A stretch of DNA of 64,000 nt, taken from positions 204,660 through 268,659 of the forward strand of contig SCOI01000007.1 of the NCBI GenBank assembly GCA_005503085.1, given 5' to 3'. The notes beneath the pieces are model-generated. The model made no database searches. It was not told the DNA's origin and was given only the letters and a program-made list of their open reading frames with translations. The DNA comes from Burkholderiales bacterium C2 (GTDB taxonomy: Bacteria; Pseudomonadota; Gammaproteobacteria; Burkholderiales; Burkholderiaceae_C). Both the position numbers and the translations under genes were made by a program. Shown here piece by piece: positions 11,062-18,997 of the stretch; position 1 is the first letter of the stretch, and each line of letters begins with the position of its first letter.

Positions 11062-11270
11062 GGCTGGCACCTGGCCATCGGCGACTGGCGGCCGATACGT
11101 TGTCTCGAGGACCTCGAGCAGCAGCTTGGCACGGGCGGCTGGGTTGCTGCTGCTGCAGGCAGCTCAGGGCCAGACCCTGCAAGCACCCATCAGTGCCAAT
11201 GATTCCGCCCAAGCATCGGGCTCATTTCCTTTTGCACGGCCCGCCAAACGCGCTCACGTCCGGCGCGCAT

Positions 11271-11501
11271 CTATAGCTGCCCATCCCGGAATACCCGCCA
11301 CTGCCGCACGTCCCTTGGGTTGGGCTCGAAGTGCAAAGACCAAGAGACACCCCCATAAGAGAAAGTCCAATCAAACGGCTGCCGGGGATCTCCGTCTCCA
11401 GGCTGAGCCTGACCGGGCGCAGCTACTTCCGCTGTGCGGCGCCGTCGCTGCTCGGCGCGCGCGTCACGCTCGGCTGGAGTTGCGGGTCCGTGCGGTCGCA
11501 T
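11271..11501 (-). CDS. Hypothetical small protein (doubtful)
   Basis: A 76-residue frame from an ATG at 11499-11501, extendable to a TTG at 11531. The N-terminal half is Arg/Ala-rich. The C-terminal half (FDWTFSYGGVSWSLHFEP followed by a charged tail) has the alternating pattern of a small beta-sheet protein, which is why it is listed. There is no convincing ribosome-binding site, and its start lies inside the att-like block. It may be a remnant or a chance frame. Confidence 0.3.
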   Translation of the reverse strand: MRPHGPATPAERDARAEQRRRRTAEVAAPGQAQPGDGDPRQPFDWTFSYGGVSWSLHFEPNPRDVRQWRVFRDGQL

Positions 11502-11552
11502 GCTCAAATCTTTGGCAGGATTCGTTAACAATCCACCTACAAGAAGTTGGAC
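11496..11552 (+). repeat. Integron-type att-like site, copy A of a 57-bp duplicated block
   Basis: This 57-bp block aligns without gaps to 42574-42630, with about 44 identical bases by hand count. It ends in GTTGGAC (11546-11552), which fits the integron core GTTRRRY, and begins near GCTCAAA, close to RYYYAAC. The arms TCTT-T-G and CAAGA can pair with one unpaired base, as in L''/L' boxes of attC. In the other copy the arms are TGTTG and CAACA, a compensatory change. A start codon follows 13 bp after the core. Whether it works as attI or attC cannot be decided from sequence alone. Confidence 0.55.
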
Positions 11553-11565
11553 TTCATAGGCGAAT

Positions 11566-12171
11566 ATGCGTTTCTACGAGGTGACGTTGCGCATTGAGGG
11601 ATTAGCGGGGGACGTCCATACGTTCCACGATCAACATCTGGCCGACGGCCGCTTTTCGTTCAACTCGGCCGTGCCGATGCCGCCAGAGCTCGAGTTTGAT
11701 ATGAACAATTTCGTGGAGGACGGCTACAACGCATTGTTCGGGGAGTGGCGCAAGCTCTCCCACTATTGGATGTTTAAGGAGGCAGCTGCGGTGCGGGGGT
11801 ACTCCTTTCCTCTAGGGCGGCGTGAGCAGGTTGTCACGTGCATTGAGGCGTTAGGTGAGCCAGGGGTAGAGCGGCTTCGGCTCGGCCGACTCTACAAAAC
11901 AAACCTTGAACGGTTTGGGTACGGACATGCGCAAGAGTGGCGCAAAGCGCACTGGGGCACGGCGTTCGACATATTTGATGTTGTCATTGAACATCAGGCG
12001 GGCCTGATCATTCGGTTTGTCTCTCCGGGCGCCCCAGGTCGAAAGATCTTTGGGCTCTACTCGAAGATGCACTCCGAGCTTTCGCTTGCCATCTCATATC
12101 AGGAGCAAGGGAGTGCCGGGCCCAGAAAGGTCCTTACTTTCAAAGCAGGCCAGGCGGTGTCCCTGCAATGA
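11566..12171 (+). CDS. Island protein, possibly of the YubB/DUF1281 ferredoxin-like family
   Basis: A 201-residue cytosolic protein with no signal peptide or membrane segment. The segment HWGTAFD followed by a beta-rich region with FVSPGAPGRKIF resembles the core of the DUF1281/Api92-like family of plasmid and phage proteins, where a W-G-T-x-x-D motif precedes a strand. The match is partial and rests on memory of the family. Codon use is visibly less GC-rich than in the flanking transporter and YihY genes, a sign of transfer. It starts 13 bp after the att-like core and its stop abuts a sequence fitting RYYYAAC, so it looks like a single-gene cassette. Confidence 0.6.
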   Translation: MRFYEVTLRIEGLAGDVHTFHDQHLADGRFSFNSAVPMPPELEFDMNNFVEDGYNALFGEWRKLSHYWMFKEAAAVRGYSFPLGRREQVVTCIEALGEPGVERLRLGRLYKTNLERFGYGHAQEWRKAHWGTAFDIFDVVIEHQAGLIIRFVSPGAPGRKIFGLYSKMHSELSLAISYQEQGSAGPRKVLTFKAGQAVSLQ

Positions 12172-12172
12172 A

Positions 12173-12179
12173 GCCCAAC
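12173..12179 (+). other. Possible isolated attC half-site (R'' box)
   Basis: GCCCAAC lies one base after the stop codon of the preceding gene, the usual position of the R'' box of an attC. No matching GTTRRRY or hairpin follows before the next start codon. It could be the remnant of a decayed attC or a chance match. Confidence 0.2.
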
Positions 12180-12202
12180 CATCAGTTTCAGCCGTGGCCT
12201 GC

Positions 12203-12589
12203 ATGAAGTTACTTCTCGCGCTTGGCATCGCCCTTCAGATTTCCTCTGCGTACGCACAGGGTGTACAGCCCATGCCGTGCGTAGACTCGGCGAATACCAT
12301 TGAGAAGAACATTTGCTTAGGTCGAGAGGTCGAGGCATTGGACAAGGGAATTTCCGCTCAGGTCAGTCGCATCGCCGCAGTTTTGCGAAAGCGGGACGCT
12401 GATGAGCCAGTTGTTCGGCTAGCACCAGCCTTTGCATCGTCGCAAGCCAAGTGGCAGCAGTTTCGCGATGCCGAATGCAGCTTCAGGAGCCTTTCAGTCG
12501 GTAGTGGCACGGGCGCGCCAGCGGAATATGCATTCTGCAAAATAGAGTGTGGCCGCCTGAGGTTGGGCTACCTCCAAGGGGTGCATTGA
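12203..12589 (+). CDS. LprI-like (DUF1311) exported protein
   Basis: A 128-residue secreted protein with a short signal peptide (KLLLALGIALQISSAYA). The mature part has the DUF1311/LprI pattern: PCVDSANTIEKNIC, where two Cys flank an N-x-I-E segment, then a helix, SQAKWQQFRDAEC and a later C-x-x-x-C. Members include lysozyme inhibitor LprI and many periplasmic proteins of unknown role. The ATG at 12203 is chosen because it gives a normal signal peptide. The gene shares the lower GC of its left neighbour and is probably part of the same acquired segment. Confidence 0.75.
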   Translation: MKLLLALGIALQISSAYAQGVQPMPCVDSANTIEKNICLGREVEALDKGISAQVSRIAAVLRKRDADEPVVRLAPAFASSQAKWQQFRDAECSFRSLSVGSGTGAPAEYAFCKIECGRLRLGYLQGVH

Positions 12590-12783
12590 AAAAAGTATCT
12601 GCACGCTGTTGCCGCTGCCGGCCGGACCAGTTACCCGAGCCGACTCGCGTCGGTGAGCCGCCGCTCGCGGCTCGTCGGCATGCTGTGAGCATTGCCTGAC
12701 ACGAACAGCCGCCCTTGTCCGACTCCCACCCCACGGTGTTCCCGGCACGATGCAAGAGGAAAAAATGCCAACCGGAGTCCGCC

Positions 12784-12963
12784 ATGTCCTTCATCCACCC
12801 GACCTCGCCCCCCGAGACCCTGCACGCGCACCGCCCGCCGATCAAGGCGCCTGGTGATGATGAGGAACCGCAGCCCATGCCCGTCGACCCCGATGAGGGG
12901 CCGATAGACCCGGCGCCGGAGGATGACCAGACACCGGGGCGCGGCGTCGATCGCGGGCCCTGA
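12784..12963 (+). CDS. Small acidic proline-rich hypothetical protein
   Basis: A 59-residue polypeptide rich in Pro, Asp and Glu, beginning MSFIHPTSPPETLH, with no hydrophobic core. It is likely to be disordered and cytosolic. A GGAG sequence 7 nt upstream of the ATG supports this start over an upstream Cys/Lys-containing extension. The gene ends 11 bp before yihY and could be translated from the same message. I do not recognise a function. Confidence 0.5.
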   Translation: MSFIHPTSPPETLHAHRPPIKAPGDDEEPQPMPVDPDEGPIDPAPEDDQTPGRGVDRGP

Positions 12964-12974
12964 GCGCAGCCGCG

Positions 12975-13892
12975 ATGGCGATGAATCGACCGCGTGCCCT
13001 CGTGGACCCGCGCGCCGCCCAGTTGCTGCGCCATCCCGGCGCCTTCCTGCTCGGTGCGCTGAAGGCCTTTCGCGCCAACCAGGGCCTGCTGCTGGCCGGC
13101 GCGGTGGCCTACTACGCGCTGCTGTCCATCGTGCCGCTGCTGATACTGGCGGTGATCGCGCTCTCGCATGTGGTCGACCAGGCGGCGCTGCTGCAGACCC
13201 TGGGCCGCTATCTGGAATGGCTGCTGCCGGGGCACTCGCGCGCCATCGTGACCGAGCTGGCGCAGTTCCTGGCCTTCCGTTCGGTGGTGGGCTGGGTGCT
13301 GCTGGTGACGATGCTGTTCTTCAGCTCGCTGGCCTTCACGGTGCTGGAGAACGCGATGTCGGTGATCTTCCACCACCGCGTGCTGATACGGCGGCGCCAC
13401 TTCTTGGTCTCGGCACTGATCCCCTATGGCTACATCCTGTGCCTGGGCTTCGGCCTGCTGGTCGTCACGTTGGTGGCCGGCGCGCTGCAGGCCATGGGCC
13501 AGAGCGAGGTTCAATTCCTGTGGCGCAGCTGGTCGCTGGTCGGGGTGTCCGGCCTGCTGTTCTATCTGCTGGGTTTTGCCGGCGAGGTCTTTGTGCTGAC
13601 CTCGATCTATCTGGTGATGCCGGTGGGGCGCCCCTCGCTGCGGCTGGCACTGTTCGGCGCGATCGCTGCGGCCCTGCTGTGGGAGCTGTCGCGCCATGCC
13701 CTGGTCTGGTACTTCGGCACCTTGTCGCAGATCAGCACGGTGTACGGCTCCTTGACCACCTCGATCGCGGTGCTGCTGAGCCTGGAGCTGGGGGCGACCC
13801 TGATGCTGTTCGGCGCGCAGCTGATCTCCGAGTACGAGCGCCTGGAGGTCGGCGACCCGCCGCCCCAGGCCTTCAGCACCGCGCCCGGCTAG
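12975..13892 (+). CDS. YihY/BrkB family inner membrane protein
   Basis: A 305-residue integral membrane protein of the YihY (formerly RNase BN/BrkB) family, which has about six membrane helices and no proven transport or enzymatic activity. Hallmarks are LLLAGAVAYYALLSIVPLLI near residue 40, the segment FFSSLAFTVLENAMSVIFHH and the C-terminal TVYGSLTTSIAVLLSLELGA. A second ATG two codons downstream is an equally possible start. The stop codon shares a CTAG with the stop of the convergent cupin gene. Confidence 0.9.
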   Translation: MAMNRPRALVDPRAAQLLRHPGAFLLGALKAFRANQGLLLAGAVAYYALLSIVPLLILAVIALSHVVDQAALLQTLGRYLEWLLPGHSRAIVTELAQFLAFRSVVGWVLLVTMLFFSSLAFTVLENAMSVIFHHRVLIRRRHFLVSALIPYGYILCLGFGLLVVTLVAGALQAMGQSEVQFLWRSWSLVGVSGLLFYLLGFAGEVFVLTSIYLVMPVGRPSLRLALFGAIAAALLWELSRHALVWYFGTLSQISTVYGSLTTSIAVLLSLELGATLMLFGAQLISEYERLEVGDPPPQAFSTAPG

Positions 13893-14170
13893 GCGGCGCG
13901 CCGCGCCACCCAGTAGACCGCGCCCGCAGCACCGTAGCGCTCGGCATGCCGCTCGCCGGCCGCCAGCTCGAAGCCATCGCCGACCCGCAGATGCCGGGTC
14001 TGGCCTGCCACCGTCAGCCACATCTCGCCCGCGGCCATGACGGCCTTGGCGACAAAGGGATGGCTGTGCTCGTCGACCACGGTCAAGGGCGCCCAGCGCC
14101 GCTCCAGCACCTCGTCGAATCCGGCGGCCAGGGCCTGCTGCCGGTAGTGCTCGAAACTCGTGATGTCCAT
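13889..14170 (-). CDS. Cupin-fold small protein
   Basis: A 93-residue single-domain cupin. The segment VVDEHSHPFVAKAVMAAGEMWLTV corresponds to cupin motif 1 with paired His and a Glu, and GDGFELAAGERHAERYG to motif 2 with a His. Together these give the usual metal-binding set of His and Glu. Ligand and reaction are unknown. The start is the ATG beginning MDITSFEHY, 60 bp from the divergent codA start; the much longer open frame upstream is a codA antisense shadow. Confidence 0.75.
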   Translation of the reverse strand: MDITSFEHYRQQALAAGFDEVLERRWAPLTVVDEHSHPFVAKAVMAAGEMWLTVAGQTRHLRVGDGFELAAGERHAERYGAAGAVYWVARRAA

Positions 14171-14230
14171 GGCCGTTCTCCTGGCGGTCTGCCGCCTGCT
14201 GGCGGCCCCTCCAATGGTAGGCTCGCGGCC

Positions 14231-15511
14231 ATGCTGATACGCAATATCTGCCTCCCCGATGGCCGCCGCGGCCAGGACCTGCTGGTGCGTGACGGCCGCA
14301 TCGCCGCCATCGCGCCGGCCCTGCCAGCGCCGGAGGGCGTCGAGATCATCGATGGCCAGGGCCAGCTGCTGAGCCCGCCTTTTGTCGATGCCCATTTCCA
14401 TATGGACGCCACGCTCAGCTACGGCCTGCCCCGGGTCAACCAGAGCGGCACGCTGCTGGAAGGCATCGCGCTCTGGGGCGAGCTCAAGCCGCTGCTGACG
14501 CAGGAGGCCCTGGTCGAGCGGGCGCTGGCCTATTGCGACTGGGCTGTGGCCAAGGGCCTTCTGGCGATACGCTCGCATGTCGATGTCTGCGACCCGCGCC
14601 TGCTGGCCGTCGAGGCCCTCTTGCATGTGCGCGAGCGGGTGAAGCCCTATCTGGATCTGCAGCTGGTGGCCTTCCCGCAGGACGGCGTGCTGCGCGCGCC
14701 AGGGGCGCTGGCGAACCTGAAGCGGGCGCTGGACATGGGCTTCGACGTGGTCGGCGGCATCCCGCATTTCGAACGAACCATGGCCGATGGTGCCGCCAGC
14801 GTGAAGCTGCTGTGCGAGCTGGCCGCCGAGCGCGGCCTGCGGGTGGACATGCATTGCGACGAGAGCGACGACCCGCTGTCGCGCCATGTCGAGACCCTGG
14901 CCTTCGAGACCCAGCGCCTGGGCCTGCAGGGCCGGGTCACCGGCTCGCACCTGACGTCCATGCATTCGATGGACAACTACTACGTCTCCAAGCTGATCCC
15001 GCTGATGGCCGAGGCCGGCCTGCATGCGGTGGCCAATCCGCTGATCAACATCACCCTGCAAGGCCGCCACGACACGTATCCGAAGCGCCGCGGCATGACC
15101 CGGGTGCCCGAGCTGATGGCGGCCGGCATCAATGTCGGCTTCGGTCACGACTGCGTGATGGACCCCTGGTACGGCCTGGGCAGCGGCGACATGCTGGAGG
15201 TCGCCAGCATGGGCCTGCATGTGGCGCAGATGACCTCGCAGGCCGGCATGCGCGCCTGTTTCGATGCGGTGACGGTCAACAACGCCCGCATCCTGGGCCT
15301 GGACGATTACGGCCTCGAGGTCGGCCGCAGCGCCGACTTCGTGCTGCTGCAGGCCGGCGATGCGGTCGAGGCGCTGCGGCTGCGCGCCCAGCGCCTGCTG
15401 GTGGTGCGGCGCGGCCAGGTGTTGAGCCGCTGCGCCCCGGCGCAGGCCCTGCTGAGCCTGCCGGGCCGGCCCGCAGCGGTGGACTGGCTGCTGCCGCGTC
15501 CCCTGAACTAG
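14231..15511 (+). CDS. codA: Cytosine deaminase
   Basis: CodA hydrolyses cytosine to uracil and ammonia in pyrimidine salvage, in the cytosol. The 426-residue product matches the E. coli enzyme in length. It has the metal-binding DAHFHMDA near residue 57, RSHVDVCD, the active-site segment MHCDESDDP, and the late FGHDCVMDPWY metal ligand segment of the amidohydrolase superfamily. The ATG is placed at the conserved MLIRN start; the open frame continues upstream only as antisense to the cupin. It diverges from the cupin gene. A BMP nucleoside importer lies upstream across the island and may feed the same salvage route (inference). Confidence 0.93.
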   Translation: MLIRNICLPDGRRGQDLLVRDGRIAAIAPALPAPEGVEIIDGQGQLLSPPFVDAHFHMDATLSYGLPRVNQSGTLLEGIALWGELKPLLTQEALVERALAYCDWAVAKGLLAIRSHVDVCDPRLLAVEALLHVRERVKPYLDLQLVAFPQDGVLRAPGALANLKRALDMGFDVVGGIPHFERTMADGAASVKLLCELAAERGLRVDMHCDESDDPLSRHVETLAFETQRLGLQGRVTGSHLTSMHSMDNYYVSKLIPLMAEAGLHAVANPLINITLQGRHDTYPKRRGMTRVPELMAAGINVGFGHDCVMDPWYGLGSGDMLEVASMGLHVAQMTSQAGMRACFDAVTVNNARILGLDDYGLEVGRSADFVLLQAGDAVEALRLRAQRLLVVRRGQVLSRCAPAQALLSLPGRPAAVDWLLPRPLN

Positions 15512-15589
15512 GGCTATCAGGTCGCCGCGGGAGGAGTACAACGCGCTGTTGCCGTCGTTGTTCAGCCCATGTCTCCTGGAGGTCCCGTA

Positions 15590-16213
15590 ATGCGAACCCC
15601 GTCCGTTCTTCTGGCCGTTGCGGCCCTGATTCTGCCGCTGGCCGCCCAGTCGGCCGTCTATCAGTTCAATGCCTCGCTCAACAGTGCCAACGAGGTCGGC
15701 ACCCCGTCGGCCGCGACGGCCACCGGCGTCGCCACCCTGTTCTATGACGATCAGGGCACGGCGTCACTGCTGGATGACAGCTATGACTTTTCGATGGCGG
15801 TGTTCGGGCTTAGCGGCGGCGCGATAGCTGGCACCGCCGCCAGCGCCTTCCATATCCACGGCGCTGCTTCGACCACCGAGAACGGCCCGGTCCGCGTCAG
15901 CCTTGATGCTGCACCCTTTGTGTTCTTGAATTCGGGCAGTACGCTGCTGGTCGGCGGCAATGGTGTCGCGGCGCCGTCGATCGGGGCGACTGCGCCGTCC
16001 GGGGTGAATGCAGGCTATCCGGCGATGTCCTTCTTCGACATGCTTTCGGGCGGCCTGGCTTATGTGAATGTGCATACTGCGGCCAACCCGGCCGGTGCGG
16101 TGCGTGGCCAACTGCTGCAGGTGGCGGTGGTGCCCGAACCGTCGACTTACGCGATGCTGTTGGGCGGTCTGGGCTTGATAGGCTTTGTCGCCGCCCGTCG
16201 CCGCAGGCACTGA
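15590..16213 (+). CDS. CHRD domain protein with PEP-CTERM sorting signal
   Basis: A 207-residue exported protein. A signal peptide covers residues 1-22. A CHRD-type beta domain follows, with NSANEVGTPS, FHIHGAAS and a late AGAVRGQL. The C-terminus VPEPSTYAMLLGGLGLIGF followed by RRRR is a textbook PEP-CTERM tail, which exosortase-based sorting processes in exopolysaccharide-producing bacteria. No exosortase lies in this window. TGGAGG ends 7 nt before the chosen ATG. A strong intrinsic terminator follows. Confidence 0.88.
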   Translation: MRTPSVLLAVAALILPLAAQSAVYQFNASLNSANEVGTPSAATATGVATLFYDDQGTASLLDDSYDFSMAVFGLSGGAIAGTAASAFHIHGAASTTENGPVRVSLDAAPFVFLNSGSTLLVGGNGVAAPSIGATAPSGVNAGYPAMSFFDMLSGGLAYVNVHTAANPAGAVRGQLLQVAVVPEPSTYAMLLGGLGLIGFVAARRRRH

Positions 16214-16238
16214 ATTAGGCGATCCGCGTCGACCGACA

Positions 16239-16262
16239 AGCCCGCGACTGCGGGCTTTTTTT
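16239..16262 (+). terminator. Rho-independent terminator after the PEP-CTERM gene
   Basis: A perfect 7-bp stem AGCCCGC/GCGGGCT with a 4-base GACT loop is followed by a run of T. It lies 25 bp after the stop codon. Confidence 0.85.
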
Positions 16263-16519
16263 ATGGCGCTCTCGCCGTAAACACGCACGCCCCGTTGCGT
16301 TCGAGAGACAGAACCTGTGCTTCTTTGTTCTTGAATAGAGCTCTGCCTCTAGGCTTCCCACGAAGTTCGGGGTTGGGGCGCCGAAACCCTAGGTCTTGAG
16401 GCCCTGGCTCTTCGCTACAGTCGGCAGCCAATTCATGCGGCATGCATGCCACCTGCCTCGGGCCGGGCCGCTCGATGCAGGGCTGGCTGCGCGCAGGCCT
16501 ATCAAAAAAGGAGACTTTC
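16263..16519. other. Intergenic region upstream of the GDSL lipoprotein gene
   Basis: About 260 bp of somewhat lower GC between the terminator and the next start. I see no coding frame with a credible start, no strong promoter pair and no repeat. The only clear element is AAAAAGGAG just upstream of the next ATG, a ribosome-binding site. Confidence 0.5.
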
Positions 16520-17677
16520 ATGAATATCCGTTTGGCGCTTGGCGCCGTCAGCCTGGCCGTGCTGGCCGCCTGCGGTGGTGGCGAGAGCTCGCCGCCCGCC
16601 CCCAGCAGCAACGAGACCACCCGCATCGTCGCCTTCGGCGACAGCTTGACCGATGGCGGCACCTATACCAAGTTCGCCCAGGCTGCCGTGGCCCAGGCCA
16701 CCGGCGGCGCCATCACGGCGGCCCCGGTCGGCAAGTTCACCAACAGCGCCGGCGCCTTGTGGGTCGAGGTGCTGGCCGGCAAGCTGGGCACGACCATCGT
16801 CAACGAGCGCTTCGAGTACGGCACGAGCTTCCCGGTGCCGGCCCAGATCAGCAGCGCCGCCAACGCCACCAACTACGCCCAAGGCGGCTCGCGTGTGGCC
16901 AAGCAGCCCGGCATCGGCTGCAGCCCGAACGCCGCCGGCGCCTGCACCGGTGCCACCACCGTGCCGGTGGTCCAGCAGGTCGACCGCGCGCTGGCCAAGG
17001 GCAGCTTCACGGCCACCGACCTGGTGGTCTTCTGGGGCGGCAACAACGATGTCTTCCACAACCTGGCGCTGGCCGGTCCCGAGATCACCGCAGCGGTGAC
17101 CGCCGCGACGCTGGCCGGTCAGTCGGCCGCCCAGATCGCCGCGCTGCAGCAGGCGATCGCCGGCAAGTATGTGATCGAGATGGAGCAGGCCGCGCTGGCC
17201 CTGCTGGAGCAGACCAAGCGCGCCCGGGCGGCCGGCGCGCAGCGCATCGTCGTCCTGACCCTGCCGGACTCGGCCAAGTCGCCGATGGGCCAGAGCGCCC
17301 AGGTCGGCGCCTCGGGCCGCACCTTGATGTCGACCTTTGTGAAGGCCTTCAACGACCAGCTGAAGAAGGAGCTGGCGCTGATGGACACCGGCGTGATGCT
17401 GTTCGATGCGGCCGCGCTGTCGGCCCAGTACTACGACAACCCGGCCGCCAACGGTTTCACCAATATCGCGGTGCCGGTCTGCGACCCGGCCAAGACCAAC
17501 AACACCTCGCTGGTCTGCTTCGAGATCCCGGGCGTGTTCAGCACCTACTTCCCGGCGGCGGTGGCGCCGGCCGCGACCTCGCTGTTCGCCGACGGCGTGC
17601 ACCCGACGGTGACCTCGCATGCCAAGTTCGGCAATGCCGTGTACGAGGCGCTGAAGACCAAGGGCTGGGTGCGCTGA
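16520..17677 (+). CDS. SGNH/GDSL hydrolase lipoprotein (esterase/lipase)
   Basis: A 385-residue predicted lipoprotein with lipobox VLAAC near residue 17 and a Gly/Ser/Pro linker. The GDSL block is FGDSLTDGG (catalytic Ser in GDS), the third block is WGGNNDV with the oxyanion Asn, and the last block DGVHPTVTSH supplies catalytic Asp and His. The family hydrolyses carboxylic esters; this member probably works at the outer membrane or is surface-exposed. A strong ribosome-binding site precedes the ATG. The porin gene follows after 25 bp and may be cotranscribed. Confidence 0.88.
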   Translation: MNIRLALGAVSLAVLAACGGGESSPPAPSSNETTRIVAFGDSLTDGGTYTKFAQAAVAQATGGAITAAPVGKFTNSAGALWVEVLAGKLGTTIVNERFEYGTSFPVPAQISSAANATNYAQGGSRVAKQPGIGCSPNAAGACTGATTVPVVQQVDRALAKGSFTATDLVVFWGGNNDVFHNLALAGPEITAAVTAATLAGQSAAQIAALQQAIAGKYVIEMEQAALALLEQTKRARAAGAQRIVVLTLPDSAKSPMGQSAQVGASGRTLMSTFVKAFNDQLKKELALMDTGVMLFDAAALSAQYYDNPAANGFTNIAVPVCDPAKTNNTSLVCFEIPGVFSTYFPAAVAPAATSLFADGVHPTVTSHAKFGNAVYEALKTKGWVR

Positions 17678-17702
17678 GACCGCACCGACAAGGAGAACCC
17701 CA

Positions 17703-18953
17703 ATGACACAGAACAACAAAGCCATCCTGGCCCTGGCCGCTTCCCTGTTGTGCGGCGGCGCTGCCGCGCAGACAAGCGCCGAGAGCAGCGTGCAGCTCTA
17801 CGGCATCATCGATGTGGGCGTGACCGCGATCGACGGCTACGGCGACAAGACCCGCCGCTTCGTCTCCAGCGGCACCCAGCTGGGCTCGCGCCTGGGCCTG
17901 CGTGGCAACGAGGACCTGGGCGGCGGCTGGCGCGCGATGTTCACCCTGGAGCACCAGCTCTACGCCGACACCGGCTCGCAGAACCAGCAGACCCCGATCT
18001 CGGGCTTCGCGATCCCGGCTCGCGCGCTGGTGGGCGTGCCCAACACCATACGCTCGCAGCTGGAGCCCGCGCTGGGCGCCTCGCTGGCGGCCTCGCTGAA
18101 CAACCGCTTCTGGCATCGCCAGGCCTGGGCCGGCATCGTCACCCCGGTCGGCGCGGTGCTGGCGGGCCGCCAGTACAGCCCGGCATTCGCCACCTACGGC
18201 CGTTTCGATCCGCACCAGGCCGGCAATATCGGCAATGCCCTGGCAACCCTGTCCGTGCCCACCGGCCTGGAAGTGCGCATCGACAACTCGCTGCAGTATG
18301 TGGCCGAGATGAACGGCTTCCGCTTCAACGCGATGCTGGGCGCCGGCGAGGGCGAGGTCGGCCCGGGGCGCTTCTGGGGTCTCAGCGCCGGTTATGCCAG
18401 CGGTGCTTTCGACATCGGCGTGGCCCATCAGCGCCGCAAGACCTCCGAGGGCCTGGACTCGCTGGAGAACACCATCGTCGGCGCCAGCTATTCGACCGGC
18501 CCCTGGAAAGTCACCGGCCTCGTGGTCAGCGCCAAGGACAAGCACCCCATCCTCGGTGCCCAGCTGCGCGCGCAGCTCAATGCCAACACCGCGATCCCGG
18601 CGGCGCTGAAGCCGGCCTTCCTGGCCTACGGCACGCAGATCGCCAGCAATCTGGGCTTTGACGGCCATCTGGCCTATGGCGGTGTGCACTACCTGGTCAA
18701 CGAGCGCAACCGCGTGATCGTCAGCTACGGCGCCTACAGCGACTCGGTGGCGGCGCGCGAGGCGGCCATCGGCGGCGTGGCGCTGGAGCATCTATTCTCC
18801 AAGCGCACCTCGGTCTGGCTCTCGGCCAGCTATGTGGACAACAAGAGTGGCCAGCAGGTGCTGCCTTACTCGCAAGGCCTGCTCTACGGCTTCACCGACA
18901 AGCCGGGCAAGGACGCCAGCGCCTACTCGCTCAATCTGGTGCACCGCTTCTGA
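17703..18953 (+). CDS. Gram-negative general porin
   Basis: A 416-residue outer-membrane trimeric porin of the betaproteobacterial Porin_4/OmpC-like type. It has a signal peptide ending in GGAAAQ, the mature opening SSVQLYGIIDVGV, the segment SRLGLRGNEDLGGGWRAMFTLE common to these porins, and a C-terminal phenylalanine (LNLVHRF), the BAM recognition signal. AAGGAG precedes the start. An intrinsic terminator follows, so gdsl-porin may form one unit. Confidence 0.93.
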   Translation: MTQNNKAILALAASLLCGGAAAQTSAESSVQLYGIIDVGVTAIDGYGDKTRRFVSSGTQLGSRLGLRGNEDLGGGWRAMFTLEHQLYADTGSQNQQTPISGFAIPARALVGVPNTIRSQLEPALGASLAASLNNRFWHRQAWAGIVTPVGAVLAGRQYSPAFATYGRFDPHQAGNIGNALATLSVPTGLEVRIDNSLQYVAEMNGFRFNAMLGAGEGEVGPGRFWGLSAGYASGAFDIGVAHQRRKTSEGLDSLENTIVGASYSTGPWKVTGLVVSAKDKHPILGAQLRAQLNANTAIPAALKPAFLAYGTQIASNLGFDGHLAYGGVHYLVNERNRVIVSYGAYSDSVAAREAAIGGVALEHLFSKRTSVWLSASYVDNKSGQQVLPYSQGLLYGFTDKPGKDASAYSLNLVHRF

Positions 18954-18973
18954 GCGGCAGATCGCTCCGACAC

Positions 18974-18997
18974 AACCCGGCCTCGGCCGGGTTTTTT
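18974..18997. terminator. Rho-independent terminator after the porin gene
   Basis: A 9-bp stem AACCCGGCC/GGCCGGGTT with a 2-base loop is followed by T residues on the forward strand. It ends at the stop codon of the convergent M48 gene, so on the reverse strand it also lies directly after that gene. Confidence 0.8.

Larger units (their letters stand above)
11062..11565. other. Intergenic stretch between transporter operon and island genes
   Basis: About 500 bp with no confidently predicted gene. It includes one doubtful reverse-strand small frame (11271-11501) and the att-like block at 11496-11552. The first 130 bp after the permease stop are open in the forward frame but have no start codon. 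No integrase, transposase or tRNA sequence could be recognised. Confidence 0.5.

Noticed and set aside
12590..12783. Possible right-hand attC of the 11-kb island
   Set aside because: No RYYYAAC/GTTRRRY pair with a hairpin was found after the LprI-like gene; the GC-rich palindromic text around 12640-12690 lacks the core heptamers.
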